Assembly: GCA_964619775.1 (NCBI GenBank)
Contig: CAZUFB010000027.1
Span: forward strand, 1 to 23,989
Direction of reading: 5' to 3'
Length of the DNA stretch: 23,989 bases
Origin: CAZUFB01 sp964619775
GTDB taxonomy: Bacteria; Actinomycetota; Coriobacteriia; Coriobacteriales; UMGS124
Shown: in pieces, positions 7,589 to 15,129 of the stretch
How the letters are laid out: the number at the start of each line of letters is the position of its first letter
Numbering within the stretch: position 1 is the stretch's first letter
Position numbers and translations under genes: made by a program
The notes under the pieces: generated by a model
The model's input: the letters and a program-made list of their open reading frames with translations, nothing else
Databases searched by the model: none
Told to the model about the DNA's origin: nothing

Positions 7589-7649
7589 CCTCCGAGGCGG
7601 CGCCCCGCGCACCTGCGACGTTCGGGCAACAACCGATTGAGCATCGCCC

Positions 7650-7680
7650 GCGAGGGGTCCGGAGGCACCGGGCCCCTCGC
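7650..7680 (+). terminator. Hairpin after the Pro/Gly-rich gene
   Basis: GCGAGGGG-t-CCGG (7650-7662) pairs with CCGG-g-CCCCTCGC (7668-7680): an 8-bp and a 4-bp stem with a 5-nt loop. It is very stable but not followed by a T-run. It lies 60 nt after the stop codon and about 70 nt before the U32 pair. Confidence 0.5.
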
Positions 7681-7748
7681 ACGCATATCCGATCGGCAGC
7701 ACGCGGTTGTGCCCCGCATCCCCCGACCCGCGCGAAAGGACTCGCCCC

Positions 7749-8777
7749 ATGCCCCAGCCCTGGCCCCCGGCACCCATCCCGCGCGGCCCGTCTACCGCAC
7801 TCAACCTGGCCGACGTCGCCGGAACCGCCACGCTCGCCCACGACCCGCGCGGCCCCCAGGCCGTCCTTGACGACATCCTCGCCCATACCTGCGCGCAGTC
7901 GGGCTTTGCGGCGTTCGGCCGCGTCTACGCGGGGTCGTACTTCTGCGACCGGTTCTTCCTGGCGCTCGACGACGCCTTCTTCGCCGAGGTCGGGCGCTTC
8001 GCCCGGCGCCATGGCATGCGCGCGACCCTGGTGCTCCCCATCTTCGGCCAGGCAACGTGGGCCCGCGGCTCCGCGCGCGTCGAGGAACTGCTCTCCCCCG
8101 GCACAGACGGCGCCCCCTGCTCGTTCGACGAGGTCGTCGTCAACGACCCCGCCTGTGCGGAACGCACCGGCGCCCTGCTCGACCGCATCGGCCGCATGGA
8201 CGCTGCAACCGCGTCCCGCGCGCACCCCCGTCTCGTCCTCGGCCGCCTCATGGCCAAGTCCGCGCGCGACCCGCGCTACGGGAACCCGCACGACGTGCGC
8301 CCCTGCCCGCTCGACGCACGGCAGGCATCCGTCGCCCGCGCCGCCTGGCACCCCGCGCTCATGGAGCTCGACCCGTTCGCTCCCGTCATCGACGCCTCGC
8401 CGCTCGAAGACGCGCTCCCCGTTGCGCTCCACCTGCCTCACAGCGCCATGTCGACCGGCCACATCTGCGAGGCCGCCGCAACCGCCCGCCCGGCGGGACG
8501 CAAGTTCCGGCCCGGAGCCCCCTGCCGCCGGGAATGCCTGTGCGGCATCGACGTCTACGAGACCGGTCATTTCGCGACCGGCGAAGCGGTGTACCTGACA
8601 CGCCAAGGCCGCACGGTGTTCTTCGAAAACCCCGGGTGCCGCGTCGTCGGCGCCCCCGTCGCGCGCGTCATCTGGGCGCCGGACGACTTCCTGTGCCCGC
8701 TCGCCCCGGAGGGCGTGCCGACGGAACGGGTCCGGATCGCCGACGCCGAGGGAGGTTCCGCATGGGAGCCATTCTAG
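7749..8777 (+). CDS. U32-family protein, UbiV-like partner
   Basis: 342 residues. The family is not obvious from the N-terminus, but FGRVYAGSYFCDRFFLALDD, VVVNDPAC and the RLVLGRLMAKSARDPR segment fit the TIM-barrel core of U32 proteins that are no longer proteases. Cys66, Cys240, Cys259 and Cys263 are arranged like the four cysteines that bind a [4Fe-4S] cluster in UbiV (one early, then a late C-x(n)-C-x3-C group). The stop overlaps the start of the next U32 gene by 16 nt, so the pair is co-translated and probably forms a heterodimer. UbiU/UbiV perform oxygen-independent hydroxylation in ubiquinone synthesis; Eggerthellaceae are thought to use menaquinones, so the substrate here is probably different. 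The start at 7749 was chosen for the AAAGGA upstream; a GTG at 7707 is also in frame. Confidence 0.65.
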   Translation: MPQPWPPAPIPRGPSTALNLADVAGTATLAHDPRGPQAVLDDILAHTCAQSGFAAFGRVYAGSYFCDRFFLALDDAFFAEVGRFARRHGMRATLVLPIFGQATWARGSARVEELLSPGTDGAPCSFDEVVVNDPACAERTGALLDRIGRMDAATASRAHPRLVLGRLMAKSARDPRYGNPHDVRPCPLDARQASVARAAWHPALMELDPFAPVIDASPLEDALPVALHLPHSAMSTGHICEAAATARPAGRKFRPGAPCRRECLCGIDVYETGHFATGEAVYLTRQGRTVFFENPGCRVVGAPVARVIWAPDDFLCPLAPEGVPTERVRIADAEGGSAWEPF

Positions 8778-9757
8778 CGCCCGCCAACGGCTGCGGGGCG
8801 GGCCGGCGCCTGGTCGAGGCCGGTGCCCGCGAGCTGTACCTGGGATTCTACGACCCCGCCTGGGACGACGCCTTCGGCGGGGCCCCGCTCAACCGCATGT
8901 CGGGGTTCGGCCCCGAGGCCAACGTGCTCTCGTTCGGGGAGGTGCTCGACGAGGCCGCCCGCATCCGCGACGCCGCGACGGACGGGGCGCTGCAAGGGCT
9001 GTACTGCGTGTTCAACGCGATGGGCTACACCGCCCGCCAGGAGGACTTTATCGCGCGGCGCTACCTCCCCCGCCTGGCCGCCGCGGGCTTCACCGGCGTC
9101 ATCCTGTCGGGCACGGGCCTGGCGTTCGAGGCGCACGCATGCGGCCTTGCGACGGTCGCCAGCACGATGTGCGCCGTCTACAACCAGGACCTCGCCGCCT
9201 GGCACGCGGCCCACGGCATCGACCGCGTCATCCTGCCGCGCGACCTGTCGCTCGACGACATCGAGGGCATCGTGCGCGCTGTGCCCGGGGTGAGCTGCGA
9301 GGCGTTCCTTATGCGCAACGGATGCGTCTTCGCCGACTCGCACTGCATGGGCCTGCATCGGGCGGGCCGCCCCTCGCTATGCCGCACGCTGCGTGGCGCA
9401 GACGGCTGGCGGCAGGAGTCTGCCTACGTCCCCCGGCCCGCGGACGGCTGGGACGGACGTCGACGGGACAACCACCGCACCTGGGCCCAGCGCTTCCACC
9501 TCAACACGTGCGGCCTGTGCGCGCTGTGGCGGCTCGAGCGGCTCGGCGTGGACGCCTACAAGATCGTGGGTCGCGGCGACAACCTCGACGACCTGGCCGC
9601 CGACGTGGCGCTCGCCAGCCGCAACCTCGCCATCGCACAGACCTGCGCGAGCGAAGGGGAGTACCTCGCGGCGATGGAGCGGCCTGCGCAGATACGTGGG
9701 CTCTGCGCCAACGAGGGCCTGTCGTGCTACTACCCCGAGGTGAGGTTCGGAGAGTAG
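8762..9757 (+). CDS. U32-family protein (peptidase U32 fold), UbiU-like
   Basis: 331 residues. Family hallmarks are the opening PANGCGAGRRLVEAGARELYLG, the barrel strand GVILSGTGLAFEAHACGL, and the GDNLDDLAADVALASRNLA helix after NTCGLCALWRLERLGVDAYK. Cys188, Cys195, Cys207 and Cys250 follow the spacing of the [4Fe-4S]-binding cysteines of UbiU, including the 7-residue step between the first two. The start at 8762 has GGGAGG eight nt upstream and lies within the end of the preceding gene. Other U32 members modify 23S rRNA (RlhA) or were described as collagenases; pairing with a UbiV-like gene favours a hydroxylase heterodimer. The facing genes on the right converge on it. Confidence 0.75.
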   Translation: MGAILAPANGCGAGRRLVEAGARELYLGFYDPAWDDAFGGAPLNRMSGFGPEANVLSFGEVLDEAARIRDAATDGALQGLYCVFNAMGYTARQEDFIARRYLPRLAAAGFTGVILSGTGLAFEAHACGLATVASTMCAVYNQDLAAWHAAHGIDRVILPRDLSLDDIEGIVRAVPGVSCEAFLMRNGCVFADSHCMGLHRAGRPSLCRTLRGADGWRQESAYVPRPADGWDGRRRDNHRTWAQRFHLNTCGLCALWRLERLGVDAYKIVGRGDNLDDLAADVALASRNLAIAQTCASEGEYLAAMERPAQIRGLCANEGLSCYYPEVRFGE

Positions 9758-9847
9758 GGCGGGCACCGGGACGGCGTGCCGGAGGCCTTGTGCCCGAACG
9801 GCACACGGACCCCGGCGCGCTTTGTGCGGGAACGTTCTCGGAATGTT

Positions 9848-10231
9848 CTAGTGACGGTGGTTGCAGGCGACCTCGGGCGACATGACCGGCACGCGGCCCT
9901 GCGCCACCAGCTCGGCAACCTTGCCTACGTTGGGCTCGGTGGCGTCGTGCAACACGGCGATGCCCGCCCGGTTGAAGCCCGCGAGCGGGCGCATGCCCAT
10001 GCCCGCCGCCACGACGGCGGTGACCCCCGCCTCGGCCAGCACGTTCACCGGGCGCAGGCAGCCGCCCTCGACGTGCTCGGGGCAGGCGACGCCCGACACG
10101 CCCTTGATCTCGCCGTCGTCGATGTCGACGACGGTGAAGCAGTCGCAGTGGCCGAAGTGCCGCGAGCGCGTGGACCCCAGACCCGCCTCGCCCGTCGTGG
10201 GAACCGCCAGACGCACCGTCATACCTGCCAT
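9848..10231 (-). CDS. NifX/NifB-type dinitrogenase iron-molybdenum cofactor domain protein
   Basis: 127 residues, one domain of the NifX/MTH1175 family. Typical features are the opening VRLAVPTTGEAGLGSTRSRH, the FTVVDIDDGEI strand, and a C-terminal AGVTAVVAAGMGMRPLAGF loop. Proteins of this family bind or carry metal-sulfur cofactors. No nitrogenase genes are present; it is the last gene of the minus-strand set after the molybdopterin oxidoreductase (60 nt gap), so a role in handling its metal cofactor is likely (inference). The start at 10231 has AAGGGAG upstream; the ATG four codons later is an alternative. Confidence 0.8.
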   Translation of the reverse strand: MAGMTVRLAVPTTGEAGLGSTRSRHFGHCDCFTVVDIDDGEIKGVSGVACPEHVEGGCLRPVNVLAEAGVTAVVAAGMGMRPLAGFNRAGIAVLHDATEPNVGKVAELVAQGRVPVMSPEVACNHRH

Positions 10232-10291
10232 GATAACTCCCTTTCTCCTATGCGCGCCGCGAGGGCCCCGGCGTCGCCGGGCTGCCGCCGC

Positions 10292-12532
10292 CTAGCGCGG
10301 CACCGCATCGCCGGCCGCCTTGCGCACGTGCACCACGTTCTCCTGGGTCAGGGCGGCGCCGGTCAGCGGGTCGTAGCGCAGCGGCGTGTGGTCGAGCGGC
10401 CCTACGCCCAGGCGTCCGGCCGCCGCGTCGCGGGCCCCGGCGTGCGCGCCCGACCTCCCGCCGGGGCTCGCCGAGGTGAACAGCGCCTCGGGATGCACGT
10501 TGCGGGTCACCCGGGCCACCGCGCGGTCGCAACCCAGATCGGACGACACCTCCACGACGTCGCCGTCGGCGATGCCCACCCGCGCGGCACGGTCGGCGTT
10601 GAGCCACACGCTCGCCAGGTCTGCCCGCGCGGGGTCGTCGGCCCCGGACGACAGCAGCGACGTGGACGTGTGCGACTCGAACGCGCTGTTGCCGCTGATG
10701 AGCCGAAAGGCCGTCGGATCGTCGGGGTCGGGATCCACCAGGGGCGGCTGCCAAAACGGCACGCGGCCCAGACCGGCGCGCTCCCACACCTCGCTCGCGA
10801 AGTCGACGGTGCCCGTGGGCGTGAGGATGACCGGCTCGCCGGTGCGCCGCCCCAGGTCGACCCCCGTGTCGACGAAGCCGCGCCTGCGCAGCTCGTCGAG
10901 GTCCACGCCGTAGGGGGCCACCTGCGCGCGGGCCAGCTCCTCCTCGGTGAACGCGAAGCTCTCCCCCACCCCGAGCGCGCGGGCCAACTCGCGGAAGATA
11001 CGCGCGGCCGGCCGGGCGTCGGGCAGGCGTGGTTCGAGCACCCGCCCCCGGTAGAACAGCCCCGACCCCTTGGCGCCCACGCCGCGGTCGCACTCGAGGA
11101 AAGTCGTGTCGGGCAGCACGAAATCGGCCAGGCGCGCGGTCTCGGACAGGCGGATGTCCACAACCACAAGCAGGTCGAGCCCGCCGAGCATGCGCTGCCA
11201 GTCGCGCGCGTTGCCGTAGCCCATCACCGGGTTCGACGCGTAGGCGACCAGCCCGCGCACCTGCCCGAGCTCCACCGACTCGCCCAGCGTGGTGCACAGG
11301 CCCGCGGCGGGGTCCACGAGCGGGTAGCGGTCGGAGCCCGCCTTGGGCGCGGTCGGCACCGGCGGGGTGCGGAAGCGCACCGGGTCGAGCTCGCCGAGCG
11401 GCACGTCGCGCCGGGGGGCGAGGCAGCCGCCGGGCTGGCCATAGTTGCCCAGCAGGGCGTTGACCAGGGCGATGACGCGCGCCGTCTGCACGCAGTTGAC
11501 GTAGGCCACCCCCAGGCCGCCGTGGAACCCGCAGTCCACCACCGCGCGCGGCCGGGCGCGCCCCAGCCCGCGGGCCACGCGCAGCACGTCGTCCTCGCCG
11601 ACGCCGCATTCCCCGGCGGCCCAGGCGGCGGTGTAGGGCTCCAGACCCGCCGCGAACTCGTCGAAGCCCGTGGTGTGGCGCGCCACGAACCCCCGGTCGT
11701 ACCAGCCCTCCTCCACGAGCACATGGGCGATGCCGAGCAGCAGCGCCAGGTCGCGGCCCGGGCGTATGCGCAGCCAGTCGGTGGCCTGCTCCACCGTGGG
11801 GTTGCGCCGCGGGTCGACGGCCACCACCTGCGCCCCGCGGTCGAGCGCCGCGCGCACGAGATCCCCCTCGGTGGCGCTGGCCGACTCGAGGGGGGAACGC
11901 CCCAGGTAGACGATGTAGTCGGTATGCCCCACGTCGCTTTCGGGGCTGTAGCCTAGCGTGTGGTGCCACCCGGTGAGGCGCGACACGTCGCACGCCCCGG
12001 CCAACCCGTAGACGTTGGGCGACCCCAGCGCGTTCATGAGCCGCTCGGCGTAGAAGCGCGCGCTCGACGCCAGCCCCGTGGTGAGCGCGAGCGACCCCGG
12101 CCCGTACGCGTCGCGCAGGGCGAGCATGCGTTCGGCGACGGCCGCGTACGCCTCGCCCCACGGGATTTCCTCAAACGCGCCGTCGGGCCGGCGGCGCAAC
12201 GGGTGCTCGACGCGGTTGCGGGTCACCGACGGCAGGCGCAGGCGACGCGTCCCGCGGTCGCACAGGCGTGCCGCACGGCAGGGGTGCCCCTCTACCGGGA
12301 CGACCGCCTCGACCGAACCGTCGGGCAGCACGAGCGCCTCGAACGCGCACTCGGACGGGCAGCCGCCGCACACGGTGACGGTGCGGCCTGCGGCGTTGCG
12401 GAAGACGGGGGTCAATCCGGCGGGAGAGGGCTCGGGGGAAGGCGGGGCTTCTGCGGGACCGAAGGCCTGCGCAGCGTCAGGCACGGGGACGGACGGCGGC
12501 GATGCCGGCGCGGACGGGCACCCGTCACGCAT
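10292..12532 (-). CDS. Molybdopterin-dependent oxidoreductase, DMSO-reductase superfamily
   Basis: 746 residues. After a 45-residue Pro/Ala-rich N-terminus, Cys55, Cys58, Cys62 and Cys91 form the C-x2-C-x3-C...C [4Fe-4S] site (TVCGGCPSECAF, LCDRG). The pterin-binding segments follow: VYGLAGACDVSR (Cys181, likely Mo ligand, where formate dehydrogenases have selenocysteine), YIVYLGRSPLESASA, VVAVDPRRNPT and the C-terminal ENVVHVRKAAGD. There is no Tat signal, so it should be cytoplasmic. No iron-sulfur or membrane subunit is adjacent. The start ATG 12532 overlaps the TGA of the DUF3343 gene by 8 nt (ATGCGTGA), showing coupling; longer frames upstream are not supported. The substrate is unknown; a formate dehydrogenase, a sulfur-compound reductase or another cytoplasmic member are all possible. 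Confidence 0.85.
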   Translation of the reverse strand: MRDGCPSAPASPPSVPVPDAAQAFGPAEAPPSPEPSPAGLTPVFRNAAGRTVTVCGGCPSECAFEALVLPDGSVEAVVPVEGHPCRAARLCDRGTRRLRLPSVTRNRVEHPLRRRPDGAFEEIPWGEAYAAVAERMLALRDAYGPGSLALTTGLASSARFYAERLMNALGSPNVYGLAGACDVSRLTGWHHTLGYSPESDVGHTDYIVYLGRSPLESASATEGDLVRAALDRGAQVVAVDPRRNPTVEQATDWLRIRPGRDLALLLGIAHVLVEEGWYDRGFVARHTTGFDEFAAGLEPYTAAWAAGECGVGEDDVLRVARGLGRARPRAVVDCGFHGGLGVAYVNCVQTARVIALVNALLGNYGQPGGCLAPRRDVPLGELDPVRFRTPPVPTAPKAGSDRYPLVDPAAGLCTTLGESVELGQVRGLVAYASNPVMGYGNARDWQRMLGGLDLLVVVDIRLSETARLADFVLPDTTFLECDRGVGAKGSGLFYRGRVLEPRLPDARPAARIFRELARALGVGESFAFTEEELARAQVAPYGVDLDELRRRGFVDTGVDLGRRTGEPVILTPTGTVDFASEVWERAGLGRVPFWQPPLVDPDPDDPTAFRLISGNSAFESHTSTSLLSSGADDPARADLASVWLNADRAARVGIADGDVVEVSSDLGCDRAVARVTRNVHPEALFTSASPGGRSGAHAGARDAAAGRLGVGPLDHTPLRYDPLTGAALTQENVVHVRKAAGDAVPR

Positions 12533-12815
12533 AGTCGAGCACCTCGATGCAGGCGCTCGGCTCGATCCCGGCGCCGGCAAGCAGGGCGCGCACCTGCGGC
12601 TCGTCGGCCGGACGGGTGCGCAGGGCGGTGCCGCACTCCGCCGCGCCCATGCCGGCGGGGCGCGGCACCAGGCGGCAGTCGACCCCCGCGTCGCGGCACG
12701 CCCGGGCCGCCCCGAGCGCGTCGGTGGTGCTTGCGAAGCTGCGCATCGCAAACCGCTCCCGGGCGAACAGGGGCACGGCGGCCGTCCCGTCGAGAGCTGT
12801 CTGGTTGTCGGTCAT
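12525..12815 (-). CDS. DUF3343 protein, putative selenium/sulfur carrier
   Basis: 96 residues. The second half has the DUF3343 pattern ARACRDAGVDCRLVPRPAG followed by AECGTALR (Cys47, Cys61), as in proteins found near selD and yedF genes in many anaerobes and proposed to carry Se or S as a thiol adduct. The start at 12815 is 22 nt after the CCA end of tRNA-Sec, with GGGTGAT as ribosome binding site. Translation is coupled to the molybdopterin oxidoreductase by an 8-nt overlap. The context suggests it delivers selenium or sulfur either to the selenocysteine pathway or to the downstream molybdoenzyme (inference). Confidence 0.8.
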   Translation of the reverse strand: MTDNQTALDGTAAVPLFARERFAMRSFASTTDALGAARACRDAGVDCRLVPRPAGMGAAECGTALRTRPADEPQVRALLAGAGIEPSACIEVLDYA

Positions 12816-12837
12816 GGGAATCACCCGTACAGAAAGT

Positions 12838-12934
12838 TGGCGGAGGCGTATGCGAATCGAACACATCCAAGACGTTCTGCACGCCTCGCAACGGTTTTGA
12901 AGACCGCGGGGCCCACCAGGACCCATCCGCCTCC
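12838..12934 (-). tRNA. selC: tRNA-Sec (anticodon TCA), CCA encoded
   Basis: 97-nt tRNA with the special Sec shape: long acceptor stem (7 clear pairs GGAGGCG/CGCCTCC; the eighth would be G-A), 6-bp D-stem GGGTCC/GGGCCC with a 4-nt loop, anticodon loop CTTCAAA, long variable arm with a 7-bp stem (GAGGCGT/ACGTCTT) and T-arm ATGTG-TTCGATT-CGCAT, discriminator G and encoded CCA. It is charged with serine, converted by SelA and delivered by SelB to UGA codons. It sits between selB and the DUF3343 gene. Confidence 0.95.
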
Positions 12935-12945
12935 AGGCAGCGGAG

Positions 12946-12951
12946 ATTGTA
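12946..12951 (-). promoter_or_regulatory. -10 box of selC
   Basis: TACAAT on the minus strand, 11 nt before the tRNA 5' end, so transcription could start near the mature end. No convincing -35 box is seen at 16-18 nt upstream. The 224-nt gap to selB is otherwise GC-rich without a gene. Confidence 0.45.
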
Positions 12952-13158
12952 CCGCGCCCCCGGACGGGGCACGGCGACGTGCGCGATATCCGCCAATCGT
13001 CCACCGACGAAAGGTCGGAAAGGCCGGCCCGCGGAGGACCCGACGGCGCAGGCGGCGGGGCGGCGGACAGGCCGGAGCCCGCAGGCGGCGGGACGGGGGC
13101 CGACCGCCCGACCGCCCCGAACCTCCGACGGCGGCAAGACCGGCCCCGCCCGGCCCGC

Positions 13159-15129
13159 CTACGCCAGGCTGCGACGCTGGCCGTCGGCGTCGCGCACGGT
13201 GAAGCCCACCTTGTCGAGATGCTCGAGCAGCGGCAGCGCGTACTTGCGCGACAGGCCCAGGGCCTCGCGCAGCTCGCTGGCGGTCGCCGCGCCGCCCGCC
13301 GCCTCGATGGTCCGCGCAACCAGGTCGCACGCACGGGCAAAGGCGTCGGCCCCGAGCACGTAGGTGCGCTCGACGGCCACGGCGCGGCCGGCGTCCGCGA
13401 GCATCGTGAGGCCGCGGCGCAGCGCGGGCTCGGGCATTCCCAGCTCCTCGGCCAGCTCGGCGGTGAAGGGCACCGCCAGGCCGCGCGCCTCGAGGGCTTC
13501 GGCCGCGCGCGCCATGAGCGCGTCGGCCGCCGCGCGCACGCGCCCCAGGTCCTCGGCGGCCACCACGTTCGCCCCGAAGCGCCCCACCAGGCCGCGCGCC
13601 TCGGCCTCGGCCACCAGGGCGGCGAACGCCTCCTCGTCCATGCGCGGGCAGGCGACGTTGCGCAGGGCCGCCGGCGTCAGACCAGCGTCGGCGGCGCCCG
13701 AACCGGCCCTGCGCAGCGCGTCGGCCAGGCCGCGCGTCAACTCGTCGAGCCGCTCGTGGGTCAGGTAGGCCACCGGGCCCGACGCCCCCGCAAGCACGCT
13801 CAGCGCGCCGTCGTCCGCAAGCTTCTCCAGCAGCCCGGCCACCTCGCCGACGCCCAGGTCGAGCGCCGCGGCGGCCTGCGCCGCGTTCGTCCCGTAGCGC
13901 TCCCAGACGGCGTAGGCGCGCACGGCGCCCGCGGCGTCGCCCGCCTCCACGGCGCCGAGCAGCGTGCGCTCGACGTGCGTCGGGGCGCTGCGGCGCGGCG
14001 GGTCGCACCAGAGCACCTCGCCGCCGCCCACCAGCTCCACCGGCGAGTAGGCCATCGCCACGAAGCGGTCGTGGGCGGCGAGCGCCAGGGGTTCCTCGAG
14101 GCGGATCTGCACGAGGGCGTCGTCTCCGGCCTCCAGCTGGGACGCGCCGTCGAACAGCAGGATGCGCCCCAAGGCCTGCGCGGTGCCCGCGCACACGTGC
14201 ACGCGCTCGCCCGAGTCCAGCGGGGCGAGCTCCCCGTCGCGGCCGAACCAGTGCAGCCGCGCGTCGAAGCGGTCGTGCACGCGCAGGGCGCCCGGCGCGC
14301 ACACCGTCGAGCCGCGGGGCACGTCGGCCAGCTCGAGGCCCGCGAGGTTGAGGGCCGTGCGCTGGCCGGCCCGCGCGCACGCGACGTCGCGGCCGTGGGT
14401 CTGCACGCTGCGCACGCGGGCGCGGGCGCCGCCGGGCAGCACCTCCACCGCGTCGCCGGGACGCAGCTCTCCGGCGCGCAGGGTGCCGGTGACCACCGCG
14501 CCGGCGCCGGCCACGTTGAACGCGCGGTCGACCGACAGGCGGGCCGGACGGGCCGCGCGCGCCGCGGCGGTCCCGCCGGCCAAAAACGCGTCGACCGCCT
14601 CGTCGAGACGTTCGAGCAGCTCGGGCAGGCCGTCGCGCGTGCGGCTCGACACGGGCACCACCGGGGCGCCGGCAAACGGCGTGCCCTCCAGGTACTCCTC
14701 GACGTCCATCTGCATGAGCTCGAGCCAGTCGGGCTCCACCAGGTCGCCCTTGGTGAGCGCCACGACCATCTGCCGCGCACCCATGGCCGACAGGATGCGC
14801 AGGTGCTCGCGGGTCTGGGGCATCACGCCGTCGTCGGCCGCGATCACGAGCAGCGCCACGTCCACGCCGGCGGCGCCCGCCGCCATCGCGCGCACGTAGT
14901 GCTCGTGGCCCGGCACGTCCACCACGCCGACCGACCGGCCGCTCGGCAGCACGAGCTCGGCAAAGCCCAGGTCGATGGTGATGCCGCGGGCCTTTTCCTG
15001 CGGCAGGCGGTCGGGGTCGGTCCCCGTCAGGGCCAGGACGAGCGAGCTCTTGCCGTGGTCTACATGCCCCGCGGTGCCCACGATCACGGGGGCATCGCCG
15101 GACGCGGCCGCACGGGTCCCGTCGGTCAT
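13159..15129 (-). CDS. selB: Selenocysteine-specific elongation factor SelB
   Basis: 656 residues, within the usual size range. GTPase motifs: GHVDHGKS at 21-28, DVPGH at 71-75, TKGD at 126-129. The EF-Tu-like barrels follow (RLSVDRAFNVAGAGAVVTGT, typical SelB domain 2) and then a long C-terminal winged-helix region that binds the SECIS hairpin (final segment EALGLSRKYALPLLEHLDKV, GFTVRDADGQRR). It brings Sec-tRNA to the ribosome at UGA. The start ATG 15129 shares ATGA with the selA stop. Termination at TAG 13159. Confidence 0.95.
   Translation of the reverse strand: MTDGTRAAASGDAPVIVGTAGHVDHGKSSLVLALTGTDPDRLPQEKARGITIDLGFAELVLPSGRSVGVVDVPGHEHYVRAMAAGAAGVDVALLVIAADDGVMPQTREHLRILSAMGARQMVVALTKGDLVEPDWLELMQMDVEEYLEGTPFAGAPVVPVSSRTRDGLPELLERLDEAVDAFLAGGTAAARAARPARLSVDRAFNVAGAGAVVTGTLRAGELRPGDAVEVLPGGARARVRSVQTHGRDVACARAGQRTALNLAGLELADVPRGSTVCAPGALRVHDRFDARLHWFGRDGELAPLDSGERVHVCAGTAQALGRILLFDGASQLEAGDDALVQIRLEEPLALAAHDRFVAMAYSPVELVGGGEVLWCDPPRRSAPTHVERTLLGAVEAGDAAGAVRAYAVWERYGTNAAQAAAALDLGVGEVAGLLEKLADDGALSVLAGASGPVAYLTHERLDELTRGLADALRRAGSGAADAGLTPAALRNVACPRMDEEAFAALVAEAEARGLVGRFGANVVAAEDLGRVRAAADALMARAAEALEARGLAVPFTAELAEELGMPEPALRRGLTMLADAGRAVAVERTYVLGADAFARACDLVARTIEAAGGAATASELREALGLSRKYALPLLEHLDKVGFTVRDADGQRRSLA

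Noticed and set aside
9830..9848. GAACGTTC/GAATGTTC pair resembling an SOS box
   Set aside because: It lies between two converging genes where no promoter is expected, and overlaps the stop codon of the NifX-like gene.
12535..12751. Longer start for the molybdopterin oxidoreductase
   Set aside because: The extension overlaps the DUF3343 gene in another frame and reads as Arg/Pro/Ala-rich noise; the overlap start at 12532 is typical of coupling.
13025..13130. GC-rich short repeats between selB and selC
   Set aside because: Imperfect GCCGCCTGCG-type repeats look like simple base-composition bias, with no regular array.
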